A DNA stretch of 64,000 nucleotides from Dokdonella sp. (GTDB lineage: Bacteria > Pseudomonadota > Gammaproteobacteria > Xanthomonadales > Rhodanobacteraceae): the NCBI GenBank assembly GCA_019634795.1, contig JAHCAR010000010.1, positions 1 through 64,000 on the forward strand, in the 5' to 3' direction. Position numbers and translations under genes: made by a program. Below the pieces are notes generated by a model, which saw only the letters and a program-made list of their open reading frames with translations, was not told where the DNA came from and did no database searches. The first letter of the stretch is position 1. Each line of letters opens with the position of its first letter. Below, one piece after another: positions 8,416-18,394 of this stretch.

Positions 8416-9468
8416 ATGGCGCTGCGCCGTGGCGCGTCCTGCGGGCCTGGTCGAGTCCACGCCTGGCTGATCGCGCTCGCGCTGCTGCCGACGCTCTGCA
8501 GCGCTCGCGAAACGCCAGCCGAAGCCGCGACGCAGCAAGCCGCTCCGGCGGAGACTTCGACCCTCGAGACGATCGTGGTCAGCGGCGAGCAACCGGGGCC
8601 CGGCCTGTGGAAGGTCAGCAAGGGCGAGCACGTGCTCTGGATCCTCGGCACGCTGAGCCCGCTGCCCGAGAAGATGACCTGGGTCTCGCGCGACATCGAG
8701 GCGACGATCGCCCGCTCGCAACAGGTCATCCTCGTGCCGAGCGCATCGATCAGCGTCAAGGGTGGCATGCTGCGTGGCCTGTTCCTGCTGCCCTCGCTGA
8801 TCGGCGCACGCAACAATCCCGACGACGCCCGCCTTGCCGATGTTGTCCCGGCCGACCTCTATGCGCGCTGGAGCACGCTCAAGCAACGCTACATCGGCCG
8901 CGACCGCGGCATCGAGAAGCGCCGGCCGATCTTCGCCGCCCAGGAACTCTACGTGGAGGCGATCAAGGCCTCGGACATGTCGCTCGACGACGTCGTCAGC
9001 AAGGCGGTGACAAAGGCTGCGCGACGGCAGAAGGTCGAACTGGTCGAGCCGCGCCTCGAGCTGCGCATCGAATCGCCCGGCAAGGCCGTTCGCGAATTCA
9101 AGAAATCCGCGCTCGACGACCTCGACTGCTTTGCCAAGACCATGGCGCGGCTCGAAACCGACCTCGAAGCAATGAAGCTGCGCGCCAACGCCTGGGCCAG
9201 CGGCGACATCGAAGCAATCCGCGCGCTGCCCTACGATGACCAGTTCCAGGCCTGCAGCGATGCCGTGCTCAAGGCCAGCGTGGTCGAGGAGCGCGGTCTC
9301 GGCGACCTCAGGGAACGCATTGCCCGGATCTGGCTCGAAGCCGCGGAAAGCGCCCTCGAGCGCAATGAATCGACCCTGGCGATCCTGCCGATCCGCATCC
9401 TGCTGCAAGCCGACGGGGCGCTCTCGGCCCTGCGCGAACGCGGCTACCTGATCGAAGAACCGCAGTAG
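8416..9468 (+). CDS. TraB/GumN-like exported protein
   Basis: 350 residues from the ATG at 8416 (a GTG at 8398 is also in frame). A basic start and hydrophobic stretch (HAWLIALALLPTLCSA) form a signal peptide. The body begins GLWKVSKGEHVLWILGTLSPLP, as in the TraB/GumN family, but the family's conserved His of the GTxH motif is a Ser here (GTLS). FAAQELYVEAI and the final alternating helices fit the family. Members are thought to be metal-dependent hydrolases; the lost His suggests altered or absent activity. It follows hemE by 28 bases. Confidence 0.65.
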   Translation: MALRRGASCGPGRVHAWLIALALLPTLCSARETPAEAATQQAAPAETSTLETIVVSGEQPGPGLWKVSKGEHVLWILGTLSPLPEKMTWVSRDIEATIARSQQVILVPSASISVKGGMLRGLFLLPSLIGARNNPDDARLADVVPADLYARWSTLKQRYIGRDRGIEKRRPIFAAQELYVEAIKASDMSLDDVVSKAVTKAARRQKVELVEPRLELRIESPGKAVREFKKSALDDLDCFAKTMARLETDLEAMKLRANAWASGDIEAIRALPYDDQFQACSDAVLKASVVEERGLGDLRERIARIWLEAAESALERNESTLAILPIRILLQADGALSALRERGYLIEEPQ

Positions 9469-9565
9469 CGCCCCGCGTTTTCGACGGGCTGGCCCCAGCC
9501 GGAAGGCGCGGACCGCAAGCCGTGTTTGGCGCTACACTCGCGTCACTCTCGGGGGGGGGAAGCGC

Positions 9566-11176
9566 ATGCACGACGGCACTCGGCACGGCGGGATGACTCG
9601 GCGCCAGCTCCTCGGCATGATCGGCATGAGCGCCGGCGGTGCGGCCATGTACCAGGCCATGAGCAGCCTCGGCTTCGCCGCGGAATCGCCGTTCAACGGC
9701 GTGCCGCAGCTCGGCGCGGCGCCGAAGGGCGCTTCGGTGCTCGTGCTCGGCGCCGGCATCGCCGGGATGGTCGCTGCCTATGAATTGCGCAAGGCCGGCT
9801 ATGCGGTGCAGGTGCTCGAGTACAACGCACGCGCCGGCGGACGCAACTGGAGCCTGCGCGGTGGCGACACCTATACCGAGCTCGGCGGTGAAACCCAGCA
9901 CTGCGAGTTCGCGCCCGGCCAATACATCAATCCCGGCCCCTGGCGCCTGCCGCACCACCACCGCGGCATCCTCGGCTACTGCCGGCAGTTCAACATCCCG
10001 CTCGAGAATTTCGTCCAGGTCAACTACAACGCGTACCTGCACACGCGCTCGGCCGCCGACGGCAAGCCGCAACGCTATCGGGCCGTGCGCGCCGATTACC
10101 ACGGCCATGTCGCCGAGCTGCTGGCCAAGGCTACCCGCGGCAACCAACTCGATGCCGCGGTCAGCAGGGAGGACCAGGAAAAGCTGCTGGAATCCCTGCA
10201 ATGGTGGGGCGCGCTGGACAAGGACTTCCGCTACAGCCGCAGTCGCGACAGCAGCGACCGCCGCGGCTACGACAAGGACGCCGGCGGCGGCCTCTCGGGC
10301 GATCCGCTGCCGTCGACGCCGATGGGTCTCGGCGACGTGCTCGACGGGACCCTCTGGGGCCGGCTGCCGTTCGGCGATCTCTACGAAATGCAGACCACGC
10401 TGATGCAGCCGGTCGGTGGCATGGACCGCATCGGCAAGGCCTTCGCGCACGAACTCGACGGCTTGATCCGCTACCGGGCCAGGGTCCTCGACATCCACCA
10501 GGACGAACACGGCGTGCGCGTCGCCTTCGAGGACAGCGCCGAACCTGGCAGTCGCCACGAAGCCCGCGCCGACTGGTGCGTGTGCACGATCCCGCTGTCG
10601 ATCCTCGGGCAGATCCCGATGAATGTCGGCCAGGCCATGGCCGATGCGATCGCCGCCGTGCCGTACGCGGCCGCGGTCAAGATCGGCCTGCAGTTCAAGC
10701 GTCGCTTCTGGGAGCAGGACGAGGCCATCTACGGCGGCATCAGCTATACCGACCTGCCTATCGACACGATCAGCTATCCGAGCCACGGCTACCACGACAG
10801 CGGCAAGGCCGTGCTGCTCGGTGCCTATGCCTTCGGCGCCAACGCGATGCAGTTCACCGCGATGAGCCCGGCCCAACGCATCGAGGCAGCGGTCGAACAG
10901 GGCAGCCACATCCATCCGCAGTACCGCGCCGAATTCGAGAACGGCATCTCGGTGGCCTGGCACCGCTCACCGTTCACGCTCGGCTGCTTCGGCCTGTGGA
11001 CCGAAGCCGCGCGCGCGAAACACTACCGCAATCTGTGCGCGATCGATGGCCGCATCGCCCTGGCCGGCGAACATGCCTCGCAGTTGCCGGCCTGGCAGGA
11101 AGGCGCCGTGACATCGGCGCTCGATGCGATCGAACGCCTGCACCAGCGTGCCGTTGAACGGGGGGCTTCCGCATGA
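9566..11176 (+). CDS. Exported flavin amine oxidase family protein
   Basis: 536 residues. The start carries a twin-arginine-like signal (MTRRQLLGMIGMSAGG), so the folded flavoprotein is probably exported by Tat. An FAD-binding dinucleotide fold follows (VLVLGAGIAGMVAAYELRKAG, then EYNARAGGRNW). The C-terminal FAD contact is IALAGEHASQLPAWQEGAV. This is the amine oxidase/L-amino-acid oxidase superfamily; the substrate cannot be read from sequence. A G-rich tract before the ATG at 9566 may serve as ribosome site. The TGA overlaps the ATG of the cytochrome c gene, which suggests that electrons go to the cytochrome rather than directly to oxygen (inference). Confidence 0.88.
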   Translation: MHDGTRHGGMTRRQLLGMIGMSAGGAAMYQAMSSLGFAAESPFNGVPQLGAAPKGASVLVLGAGIAGMVAAYELRKAGYAVQVLEYNARAGGRNWSLRGGDTYTELGGETQHCEFAPGQYINPGPWRLPHHHRGILGYCRQFNIPLENFVQVNYNAYLHTRSAADGKPQRYRAVRADYHGHVAELLAKATRGNQLDAAVSREDQEKLLESLQWWGALDKDFRYSRSRDSSDRRGYDKDAGGGLSGDPLPSTPMGLGDVLDGTLWGRLPFGDLYEMQTTLMQPVGGMDRIGKAFAHELDGLIRYRARVLDIHQDEHGVRVAFEDSAEPGSRHEARADWCVCTIPLSILGQIPMNVGQAMADAIAAVPYAAAVKIGLQFKRRFWEQDEAIYGGISYTDLPIDTISYPSHGYHDSGKAVLLGAYAFGANAMQFTAMSPAQRIEAAVEQGSHIHPQYRAEFENGISVAWHRSPFTLGCFGLWTEAARAKHYRNLCAIDGRIALAGEHASQLPAWQEGAVTSALDAIERLHQRAVERGASA

Positions 11177-11619
11177 AGACCGCAATCACGGTTCGGCGTC
11201 TCGCGGCGAACCGGGGCGTCCTGATCTGCACCCTGCTGGCTTGCGCGACCGGCTCCGTGCAGGCCGCGGACCCGGGCGCACAGGGCATGTTCGGTTTCAG
11301 CGATGGCGAGCAGGTCTATGCGCATCTCTGCCAGGCCTGCCACATGCCGGACGGACGCGGCGCGCAGGGCGCGGGCCACTATCCGGCCCTGGCCGGCGAC
11401 CCGGCCCTGGCCTCGGCCAACTTCGTCGCCGCGACCATCCTCAACGGCCGCCGCAACATGCCCTCGTTCCGGCATGTCGAGAACTTCGAATTCTTCTTTG
11501 GGCCGACCTGGCTGACCGACACCCAGGTCGCCAACGTCGTCAACTACGTGCGCACCCACTTCGGCAACCGCTTCGAAGGAGAGATCACCCCGGCCGAGGT
11601 TGCGGCACTGCATCCCTGA
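11173..11619 (+). CDS. Exported mono-haem cytochrome c
   Basis: 148 residues. A signal peptide (VLICTLLACATGSVQA) is followed by a class I cytochrome c domain with the haem-attachment motif CQACH and the distal methionine region RRNMPSF. Two Gly/Ala/Pro-rich loops (GRGAQGAGHYPALAGDP) are typical of such electron carriers. The gene overlaps the amine oxidase stop by four bases (ATGA) and is followed 17 bases later by the RidA-like gene. A role as the periplasmic electron acceptor of the amine oxidase is inferred from this operon. Confidence 0.9.
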   Translation: MKTAITVRRLAANRGVLICTLLACATGSVQAADPGAQGMFGFSDGEQVYAHLCQACHMPDGRGAQGAGHYPALAGDPALASANFVAATILNGRRNMPSFRHVENFEFFFGPTWLTDTQVANVVNYVRTHFGNRFEGEITPAEVAALHP

Positions 11620-11636
11620 CTCGCGAGGAATCCATC

Positions 11637-12134
11637 ATGCGAACCATCCCCTGCCGCCTGATCGCACTGCTCCTGCTCGTTCCTTCGATGGCCGGCGCGG
11701 AGGGCGTCATCCGCCACAAGTTGCCCAACAACAGCACGTTTCCGATCGCCGCCGCGGTCGAGGTGCCTGCTGGTGCGACCACCGTCTACCTGAGCGGAAA
11801 AGTGCCGCCCGTGATCGACGACAAGGCGCCTCGCGACAGCGTGGCCGCCTATGGCGATACCGAACGCCAGACCGTCGGCGTGCTCGGCGCGATCCGCGAC
11901 CAGCTCAAGGAGCTTGGCCTCGGCATGGGCGACGTCGTCAAGATGCAGGTCTTCCTGGTCGGCGATCCGGCGCAGGGCAACAGGATGGATTTTGCCGGCT
12001 TCATGAAGGGCTATACGCAGTTCTTCGGCACCAGCGAACAGCCGAAGCTGCCATCGCGCTCGGCGATGCAGGTCGCGGCCCTGGCCAATCCGGGATTCCT
12101 GGTCGAGATCGAAGTGACCGCGGTGCGCCCCTGA
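11637..12134 (+). CDS. RidA-like (YjgF/YER057c) protein with signal peptide
   Basis: 165 residues. RidA proteins hydrolyse reactive enamine and imine intermediates to ketones and ammonia, usually in the cytosol. This one begins with a clear signal peptide (RLIALLLLVPSMAGA), so it should act in the periplasm. The RidA core shows TVYLSGKVPPV, QTVGVLGAIRDQLKELGLG, VVKMQVFLV and the end PSRSAMQVAALANPGFLVEIE with the substrate-binding Arg. It is third in the operon after a flavin amine oxidase, whose product would be an imine. Removal of that imine is a natural inferred role. Confidence 0.9.
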   Translation: MRTIPCRLIALLLLVPSMAGAEGVIRHKLPNNSTFPIAAAVEVPAGATTVYLSGKVPPVIDDKAPRDSVAAYGDTERQTVGVLGAIRDQLKELGLGMGDVVKMQVFLVGDPAQGNRMDFAGFMKGYTQFFGTSEQPKLPSRSAMQVAALANPGFLVEIEVTAVRP

Positions 12135-12136
12135 CG

Positions 12137-12164
12137 GCTCGCCGGGCCGGCCACACCGGCGAGC
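12137..12164. terminator. Hairpin between convergent genes
   Basis: A perfect 9-bp stem (GCTCGCCGG paired with CCGGCGAGC, 10-base loop) lies between the convergent RidA-like and hybrid kinase genes. There is no clear T run, so it would be a weak or factor-assisted bidirectional terminator. Confidence 0.45.
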
Positions 12165-12173
12165 ACCGCCGGC

Positions 12174-15100
12174 TCAGCCATTCGATCCCGCGCGCTCGCG
12201 CAACCAGGGCGCCATCGCCCGTTCGAGGGCGCTGCTGCTGAGCGGCTTGCGCAGGAAGCCGTCCATGCCGGCGGCGCGCGCCTGTTCCTCCTCGTCACCG
12301 GTGGCCCGCGCGGTGATCGCAATCAGCGGCAGGTGGCGGCCCTCGCCTTCGCGGTCGCGCAGCAGTCGCGCCAGTTGCAGGCCATCGATGCCGGGCAGGT
12401 CGAGATCGACCAGGGCGAGGTCGATACCGGGGTCTTCCAGCGCGGCCAGCGCGGCCAGGCCATGCGCGGCATGCGTGCAGCGGTGACCGGCCGACTCGAG
12501 CATGCCGACGACGACCGCGGCGATCGTCGCATCGTCCTCGACGACGAGGACATGGGCGCGGGCGTCGGTATCACCTGACGCTCGCGTCGGCGAGCGCGGG
12601 CGGTCGTCGAAGCGCCGCGCCGGGGTCGTTTCGCCGGGCGCGCGCGGGGCCACTTCGGTCAGCGGCAGGCGGATGCTGAAGCGGGTGCCCTCGCCGAGCC
12701 TGCTTTCCACTTCGATGCGTCCGCCCATCAGGTCGACCAGTTCCTGGCAGATCGAAAGGCCGAGGCCACTGCCACCATAGCGCGGAGTCACGCCAGCCGA
12801 TTGCTCGAAGCGACCGAACAGGCGTTCGCGCATGTCGGCATTCATGCCGGGCCCGGTGTCGCTGACGACGAATTCGAGGGAGCCGTCGGCGGCCTTGCCG
12901 AGATCGAGGCGGATCGTGCCGCGCTCGGTGAACTTCAGCGCATTGTTGACGAGGTTCAGCAGGACCTGCTTGATGCGCGTGGCGTCGCCACTGACCAGGG
13001 CCGGCACTGCCGGGTCGATCTGCGAGAGCAGCTGCAGGCCCTTGTTTTCGGCCAGCGGCCCCTCGAGGGCGACCACCTCGCGCACGACCTGGGCCGGATC
13101 GAGCGCACGCCGGTCGAGTTCGAGCTTGCCGGCCTCGATGCGGGCGAGGTCGAGGCTGTCGTTGACCAGGCGCAGCATCAGATCGCCCGAGCGGCTGATC
13201 GCCTCGGCGTAGCCGCGCTGGCGTTCGTCCAGCGGGGTCGCGCGCAGCAACTCGGCCATGCCGAGCACGCCGGTCATCGGCGTGCGGATCTCGTGGCTCA
13301 TGGTGGCGAGGAACGCGGACTTGGCGCTGGCCAGCTCTTCGGCGGCGCGGCGCTGCTGTTCGGCCAGCGCGAACGCATGGCGCTGGTCGACACGGTTGCG
13401 CCAGCTGCGCAGCAGGAGCAGCAGGACGAGAGCAGCCACGACCAGATAGGCCAGGTAGGCGGCGGGTGTGCGCCAGGGCGGCGAAGCCACCGAAACAGAA
13501 AGGTTCGCCGTGGTATCGCTCCAGACCCCGTCGGCATTCGCCGCGCGCACCTGCAACTGGTAGTCGCCGGGCGGCAATTGCGAGAACACGCGCTCGCCGC
13601 GCGCACCGGTATCGACCCAGTCCTTGTCGAAGCCCTCGAGGCGGAAGCGGTAGCTGTTGCCTGCCGGATTGAGGAACGACAAGGCGCGCGCCTCGATGGT
13701 CAGGTCGCGATCGGCGTGCTCGAGAACGATCGGCTGATCCGGGGCCAAGCCGACGACACCGCTTTCGCGACGCACCGAAACCGCGGCAATGCTCAACGGG
13801 GGCGGTGGCGAATCCAGCGAGATCGCGGCCGGGTCGAAGGCGACCAGCCCGGCGCGCGTGTTGGCATAGACGACACCATCCTGGGCCACGGCGAAGCTGC
13901 CGATGATTTCCGCACTGGGCAATCCATCGCGCTCGCTGAAGCGCCGGATCGCATGACTGCGCGCATCGAGCCGCCACAGCCCGCGCGGACTGGCCGCCCA
14001 GATCGCCTGATCGGCGGCGGCCAGCAGATCGCTGACCTGCATGGCCGGCCAGCCGTCGCCGCTGTCGAAACGCTGGGCGAGCACGAGGCCCGCGTCGCTC
14101 AATTCGTAGCGCTCGAGCGCGCCGAGACGGTGCAACCAGAGCGAGCCCGCCTCGTCGAAAGCCAGCGCCTGGATCGAATCGTCCGGCGATCCGGCCGTAC
14201 GCACGAAGCGGTCGGTCTTGCGATCGTAATGCTCGATACCCGAGGTCGTCGCAATCCAGGGGTCGGCAAGGCGATCGAGCACAATGCCCGCGATGTCGGC
14301 GTTGCCGATACCGCCGTTGGCCATCGAATAGCCATGGACGGCGAGCGTCGACGGATCGATCCGGGCCACGCCGCCGCCGCGCAGGCTGGCCCAGATCATG
14401 CCGTCGGGCGCGCGCAGCAAGCGGTTGACGAAACCCTGCGGGAGGCCATCCGAGGTGCCCTCGGCGACCGGCAGTTCGATGTGCGATCCGTCCGCGATCG
14501 CGTAGCGACGCAGACCCCGGTAATGACCGACCCAGAGTTGGTCGCCGACCCGCAGCAGTGAACGCAGCACGCTGCCCTGCGCGGCGAAACGCTCGCCGAG
14601 GCGCTCGACCCGGCCGCTGGTCGCGTCGATATGGTCGATGCCGTCGCGCCCGCTGCTGACCCAGATGCCGCCCTCGCTGTCGACGCTGACTGCCTCGGGA
14701 ACCGAATGCTGCAGGCTGTGCACGTCTCCGGGGCGATGCCGCCAGGTCGAGAAATTGCGCCAGCGGGCCGGCAGCCGCGCGATGCCGCCATCGAGCAGGG
14801 CGATCCAGAGCCCGCCTTCGCGATCGCGCAGGATATCCATCACGCGTGCCGAGGGCAGCTCTCCGGGCAGGGCGTCGCCAACACCGAAACGCTGTCCGCC
14901 TTCGCCGTCGATGCGCCAGAGCCCGCCGGTGGTGCCGATCCAGAATTCCTTTTCGGATTCGGCGAGCACGGCCATGGTGGCGGCGCGCGACGGCGGAGTG
15001 AACAGGACACTGCCCTCGGAAAGATCGGGCATGACCCGGGTCACGCCGTAGTCGGTGCCGACCAGCATGCTGCCGTCGGCCTGCGGGCGCAGGCTGCCGA

Positions 15101-15776
15101 TCTGCAGCTTGTCGGCGCGAGCGGCCAGTCCCGGCAGGGCGACATGGACCAGGTGTCCATCGGCCAGGCGCACGTCGAGGCCGTCGTCGGTGCCGATCCA
15201 GAGCCGGCCCCCGGCGTCGGCCGCGAGTGAAACCACGGTGGTCGAACGCAGGCTGGCCGCGTCGTCGGCATCGTGCTCGAAGCGCTCGAACGAACCGTCC
15301 GCGCGCAGCCGGTTGAGGCCACCGAGATAGGTGCCGACCCAGATCGTGCCGCCGGCATCCTCGGCAAGGGCGAAGACATCATCGCTGCTGAGACTGGCCG
15401 GATCGTCCTTGTCGTGCCGGTAATGGCGGAAACCGCCTGCCGGAAGCAGTTCGTTGAGGCCGCCACCCTCGCCGCCGCACCAGACCCGGCCACGTCGATC
15501 GATGAGCAGGGCCGAAACATCGTTGCTGGCCAGCGAACTCGAATCGTCGGGATCGTGCCGCCAGATGCGGAAGTCGACACCGTCATAGCGGGCGAGGCCG
15601 TCCTGGGTGCCGATCCAGACATAGCCATCTGCGCCCTGGCGCAACGTATAGACGGCATTCGAGGGCAGGCCATCGGCCACGCGCAGCGACTCGAACCATG
15701 GCGCTGCCGGCGGTGGTCCCGCCCAAAGCAGCGCGCTGCAAAAACTACCCAGGGCAAATGCGACGAATCGTCTCAT
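12174..15776 (-). CDS. Hybrid sensor histidine kinase with two-component-regulator propeller
   Basis: 1200 residues from the ATG at 15774-15776. A signal peptide ([13 protein letters not shown]) is followed by a periplasmic double beta-propeller of about 700 residues built from repeats ending in motifs like [15 protein letters not shown]. Next come a Y_Y_Y domain ([25 protein letters not shown]), one transmembrane helix, a HisKA domain with H828 in MSHEIRTPM, an ATPase domain ([24 protein letters not shown]) and a receiver domain with D1124 in [11 protein letters not shown]. There is no output DNA-binding or Hpt domain, so phosphate must leave to a separate protein. In Bacteroides such propellers sense oligosaccharides; the ligand here is unknown. 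Confidence 0.93.
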   Translation of the reverse strand: MRRFVAFALGSFCSALLWAGPPPAAPWFESLRVADGLPSNAVYTLRQGADGYVWIGTQDGLARYDGVDFRIWRHDPDDSSSLASNDVSALLIDRRGRVWCGGEGGGLNELLPAGGFRHYRHDKDDPASLSSDDVFALAEDAGGTIWVGTYLGGLNRLRADGSFERFEHDADDAASLRSTTVVSLAADAGGRLWIGTDDGLDVRLADGHLVHVALPGLAARADKLQIGSLRPQADGSMLVGTDYGVTRVMPDLSEGSVLFTPPSRAATMAVLAESEKEFWIGTTGGLWRIDGEGGQRFGVGDALPGELPSARVMDILRDREGGLWIALLDGGIARLPARWRNFSTWRHRPGDVHSLQHSVPEAVSVDSEGGIWVSSGRDGIDHIDATSGRVERLGERFAAQGSVLRSLLRVGDQLWVGHYRGLRRYAIADGSHIELPVAEGTSDGLPQGFVNRLLRAPDGMIWASLRGGGVARIDPSTLAVHGYSMANGGIGNADIAGIVLDRLADPWIATTSGIEHYDRKTDRFVRTAGSPDDSIQALAFDEAGSLWLHRLGALERYELSDAGLVLAQRFDSGDGWPAMQVSDLLAAADQAIWAASPRGLWRLDARSHAIRRFSERDGLPSAEIIGSFAVAQDGVVYANTRAGLVAFDPAAISLDSPPPPLSIAAVSVRRESGVVGLAPDQPIVLEHADRDLTIEARALSFLNPAGNSYRFRLEGFDKDWVDTGARGERVFSQLPPGDYQLQVRAANADGVWSDTTANLSVSVASPPWRTPAAYLAYLVVAALVLLLLLRSWRNRVDQRHAFALAEQQRRAAEELASAKSAFLATMSHEIRTPMTGVLGMAELLRATPLDERQRGYAEAISRSGDLMLRLVNDSLDLARIEAGKLELDRRALDPAQVVREVVALEGPLAENKGLQLLSQIDPAVPALVSGDATRIKQVLLNLVNNALKFTERGTIRLDLGKAADGSLEFVVSDTGPGMNADMRERLFGRFEQSAGVTPRYGGSGLGLSICQELVDLMGGRIEVESRLGEGTRFSIRLPLTEVAPRAPGETTPARRFDDRPRSPTRASGDTDARAHVLVVEDDATIAAVVVGMLESAGHRCTHAAHGLAALAALEDPGIDLALVDLDLPGIDGLQLARLLRDREGEGRHLPLIAITARATGDEEEQARAAGMDGFLRKPLSSSALERAMAPWLRERAGSNG

Positions 15777-15936
15777 TCTGCATTCCTTCGCCAGATCCAC
15801 CCGATGGTGCCATGCGGACAGCCGGCTCGGCCAGCGCGGGGCCTTGGCAGCGCAGCCGGCACATCGACAGCCCCGCATCGGACTGGCCGGCACAAGCTGT
15901 AACACCTGGCATGGGTGCGGATATGCGAATGCAGGC

Positions 15937-15942
15937 TAGAAT
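15937..15942 (+). promoter_or_regulatory. Candidate -10 box of the first DUF697 GTPase
   Basis: TAGAAT lies 7 bases before the ATG at 15950; same arrangement as at aroK and the WGR gene. No -35 match. Confidence 0.35.
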
Positions 15943-15949
15943 CCGCGGG

Positions 15950-17437
15950 ATGCCGCAATCCCGCCTGCCCATGCGCTACCTCCTGTTGGCCATGCTGGCG
16001 ATTGCCGCGCTGATCGTGATCGGCCTGGCCGTCAGCCTGGTCAACAGCCTGCTCGAGTTCTACGAGCGCATGGCCAATCTGCCCCTGCTGCTGCGCGTGC
16101 CACTGATCCTGGTCGCCGCTGCCGCGCTGTTCGGCCTGGCCGTGCTGGCCTGGAAGCTGCTGCGGCCGGCACCGGGCAAGCGGAGCCGCAGCGACAGGGC
16201 GCAACCACCGGACCGCGAGGCGATCGCGACCCGGGTCGCCGAACTGCGCCAGCGCGAGGCCGAGGCCGAGAGCCTCGAACAGGAACTGATCGAACTCGAC
16301 CGGCGGCGCCAGAGCGGCGATTGCCACGTCGCCTTCTTCGGCGAGATCAGCACCGGCAAGTCGAGCCTGATCGGCGCCCTGGCCCGCGAGTCGGTGATCG
16401 ACATCGATGTGGTCGGCGGTACGACGCGCTGGATACGTCACTACACCGGCACCCTGCCGGACCAGCGCGAACTCGTCATCACCGACATGCCGGGCAGCGG
16501 CGAAGTCGCTGGCGCCCAGCGCGAACAGCTGGCCCGCGACGAGGCCCTGCGGGCCCATGCGGTGGTCTATGTGGTCGACTCCGACCTGACCCGGGCCCAG
16601 GATGCCGAGCTGCGCTGGCTGGCCGGCTTCGGCAAGCCGCTGATCCTGGCCCTGAACAAGATCGATCGCTACGGCATGGACGAACGCATTTCGCTGCTGA
16701 CCGCGCTCGGAGAACGCTACGCGTCGATTACCCGCGCCATCGTCGGCATCAGCGCGGGCGGCAATGAGAACTTCCAGCGCAAGCTCGCCGACGGCAGCAT
16801 CGAGCGCGTCGTGCGCGAGCGCAAGCCCGATATCGGCAGCCTGCGCGATGCGCTGATGGAAGTCACCGCTGCCGGTGCCGAGGCACTCGAACCGGCGCGT
16901 GAGGCAGCCGTGCTGAGCAGCGTCGACCAGCGCAGCCGCGCCCTCGCCCGCATCGTCGCCGCACGCGAATCGGAAACCATCGTGCAACGCTACACGCGCC
17001 GCGCCGTGGTCGGTGCGATGGCCGCGGTCGCACCGGGCAGCGACATCATCATCCAGGGCGCGCTGGCCACGGCCATGGTGCGCGAACTGGCCCGCATCCA
17101 CGAGATCCCGGTGCGCGACATCGATGTCGAGAACCTGCTCAAGCGCCTCGGTCTGAGCATCCGCAACACCACGGCGATCGTGCTCGCCATCGCCGGCAAC
17201 GCGCTGAAGGCGTTTCCGGGGCTCGGCACGCTCGGTGGCGGTGCCCTGCACGCTATCGCCTACGGCCTCGCCTTCGACTCGGTCGGCCGGGCGATCGCCA
17301 TGACCCTGGCCGAACACGCCCGCCTCGACGCCGACGAGACCGAACGCAACATCCGCGATCTGCTGGCCAAACCGAGTCGCGACCGCATCGAGCGAGTCGC
17401 CGGTGTGGTCGTCGAACGGCTGCGCCGGAAGGATTGA
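15950..17437 (+). CDS. Membrane-anchored Era-like GTPase with DUF697 domain
   Basis: 495 residues from the ATG at 15950 (another in-frame ATG is at 15971). Two transmembrane helices lie near the N-terminus (about 8-35 and 45-65), then a charged linker with a short coiled coil. The GTPase domain has G1 GEISTGKSS, G3 DMPGSGE and G4 NKID. The C-terminal DUF697 region (GSDIIIQGALATAMVRELAR) has hydrophobic helices. It is a paralogue of the GTPase at 19545. Function is unknown; the E. coli relative YcjF has a similar C-terminus. It is divergent from the hybrid kinase. Confidence 0.82.
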   Translation: MPQSRLPMRYLLLAMLAIAALIVIGLAVSLVNSLLEFYERMANLPLLLRVPLILVAAAALFGLAVLAWKLLRPAPGKRSRSDRAQPPDREAIATRVAELRQREAEAESLEQELIELDRRRQSGDCHVAFFGEISTGKSSLIGALARESVIDIDVVGGTTRWIRHYTGTLPDQRELVITDMPGSGEVAGAQREQLARDEALRAHAVVYVVDSDLTRAQDAELRWLAGFGKPLILALNKIDRYGMDERISLLTALGERYASITRAIVGISAGGNENFQRKLADGSIERVVRERKPDIGSLRDALMEVTAAGAEALEPAREAAVLSSVDQRSRALARIVAARESETIVQRYTRRAVVGAMAAVAPGSDIIIQGALATAMVRELARIHEIPVRDIDVENLLKRLGLSIRNTTAIVLAIAGNALKAFPGLGTLGGGALHAIAYGLAFDSVGRAIAMTLAEHARLDADETERNIRDLLAKPSRDRIERVAGVVVERLRRKD

Positions 17438-17764
17438 TCCGTCAGGGAGGCCATGGACGGTTGCCACAACCGCCACGACAGCTGACTGCGCACAGATCGC
17501 GGCGCACCGACGCAGACAAACTGGCAGTCTCGGCAACGGCCTCTGCACTGCCCTGCTAGCCGCATCGCTGCAGTCGTTTCAAGCAGGCGCGACATCCCCC
17601 TGCGCATATACGCGGCGACCAACCGACGGATTCAAGTGGGAAAGGGTGGCGGGGCCCATCAACACCGCGACGCTTGCGCCACCCGCTCAGCGTCTCCCAG
17701 GACGAAACAATGCGTCAACGCCGTTGCGCTGGCGATCCGGTCGGGTTTTTGCCAAGCTGCAACG
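17438..17764. other. Intergenic stretch, no gene seen
   Basis: The 327 bases between the first DUF697 GTPase and the YceI operon hold only short frames without family signals. No strong promoter or hairpin was recognised, although a promoter for the YceI operon is expected here. Confidence 0.5.
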
Positions 17765-18394
17765 ATGCTGCCTCGAACCCTGATTTCGCTGGCCACTGCG
17801 ATGCTGCTTGCCGGCCACGCCGACCTGCGTGCGGCGACACTGCAGACCTATGTGCTCGATCCGGTGCATACCCAGATCGTGTTCTTCGCCGATCACCTCG
17901 GTTTCTCGCATGGCATTGGCCGGGTTCGCATTGCCCAGGGCTGGTTCCAGTTCGACGAGGATGACTGGAGCACGGCACGCGCCGACGTCGTCGTCGACAT
18001 GAGCAGCCTCGACATGGGCGAGCCGGCATGGAGCGAAAAGGTCCGCTCGCCGCAGTTTCTCGATACCGCGCAATGGCCGACCGCGCGCTTCATCGGCAGG
18101 CGGCTCGAGAAGACGGCTGCCAGCGAGGGCATCCTGCACGGCGAGCTCTGGCTGCGCGGCGTTCGCCGCGACGTCGACCTGGCCGTGACCTTCAATCGCG
18201 CCGGCGGCGATCCGTATGCGTTCAAGGACAAGGCCGGATTCAGCGCGCGCACCGAACTGGACCGATTCGATTTCGGCATGCAGACCTATCGCGAGGTGGT
18301 CGGCGGGCCGGTCGAACTGCGCATCGAAGTCGAAGGCGTGCGCAGTGCCGCGCCACCCGGGGAGGCTGCAACAGATGCCACTGAAGAACACTGA
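17765..18394 (+). CDS. Exported YceI family protein (first copy)
   Basis: 209 residues with a signal peptide (LISLATAMLLAGHADLRA). YceI proteins are periplasmic lipocalin-like barrels that bind polyisoprenoid or related lipids. The motifs VLDPVHTQIVFFADHLGFSH, DVVVDMSSLDMG, SPQFLDTAQWPTARF and the closing strand LRIEVEGV follow the family. It overlaps the cytochrome b561 gene by 20 bases. Compared with the second copy it is longer and more divergent, so the two may bind different ligands. Confidence 0.92.
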   Translation: MLPRTLISLATAMLLAGHADLRAATLQTYVLDPVHTQIVFFADHLGFSHGIGRVRIAQGWFQFDEDDWSTARADVVVDMSSLDMGEPAWSEKVRSPQFLDTAQWPTARFIGRRLEKTAASEGILHGELWLRGVRRDVDLAVTFNRAGGDPYAFKDKAGFSARTELDRFDFGMQTYREVVGGPVELRIEVEGVRSAAPPGEAATDATEEH

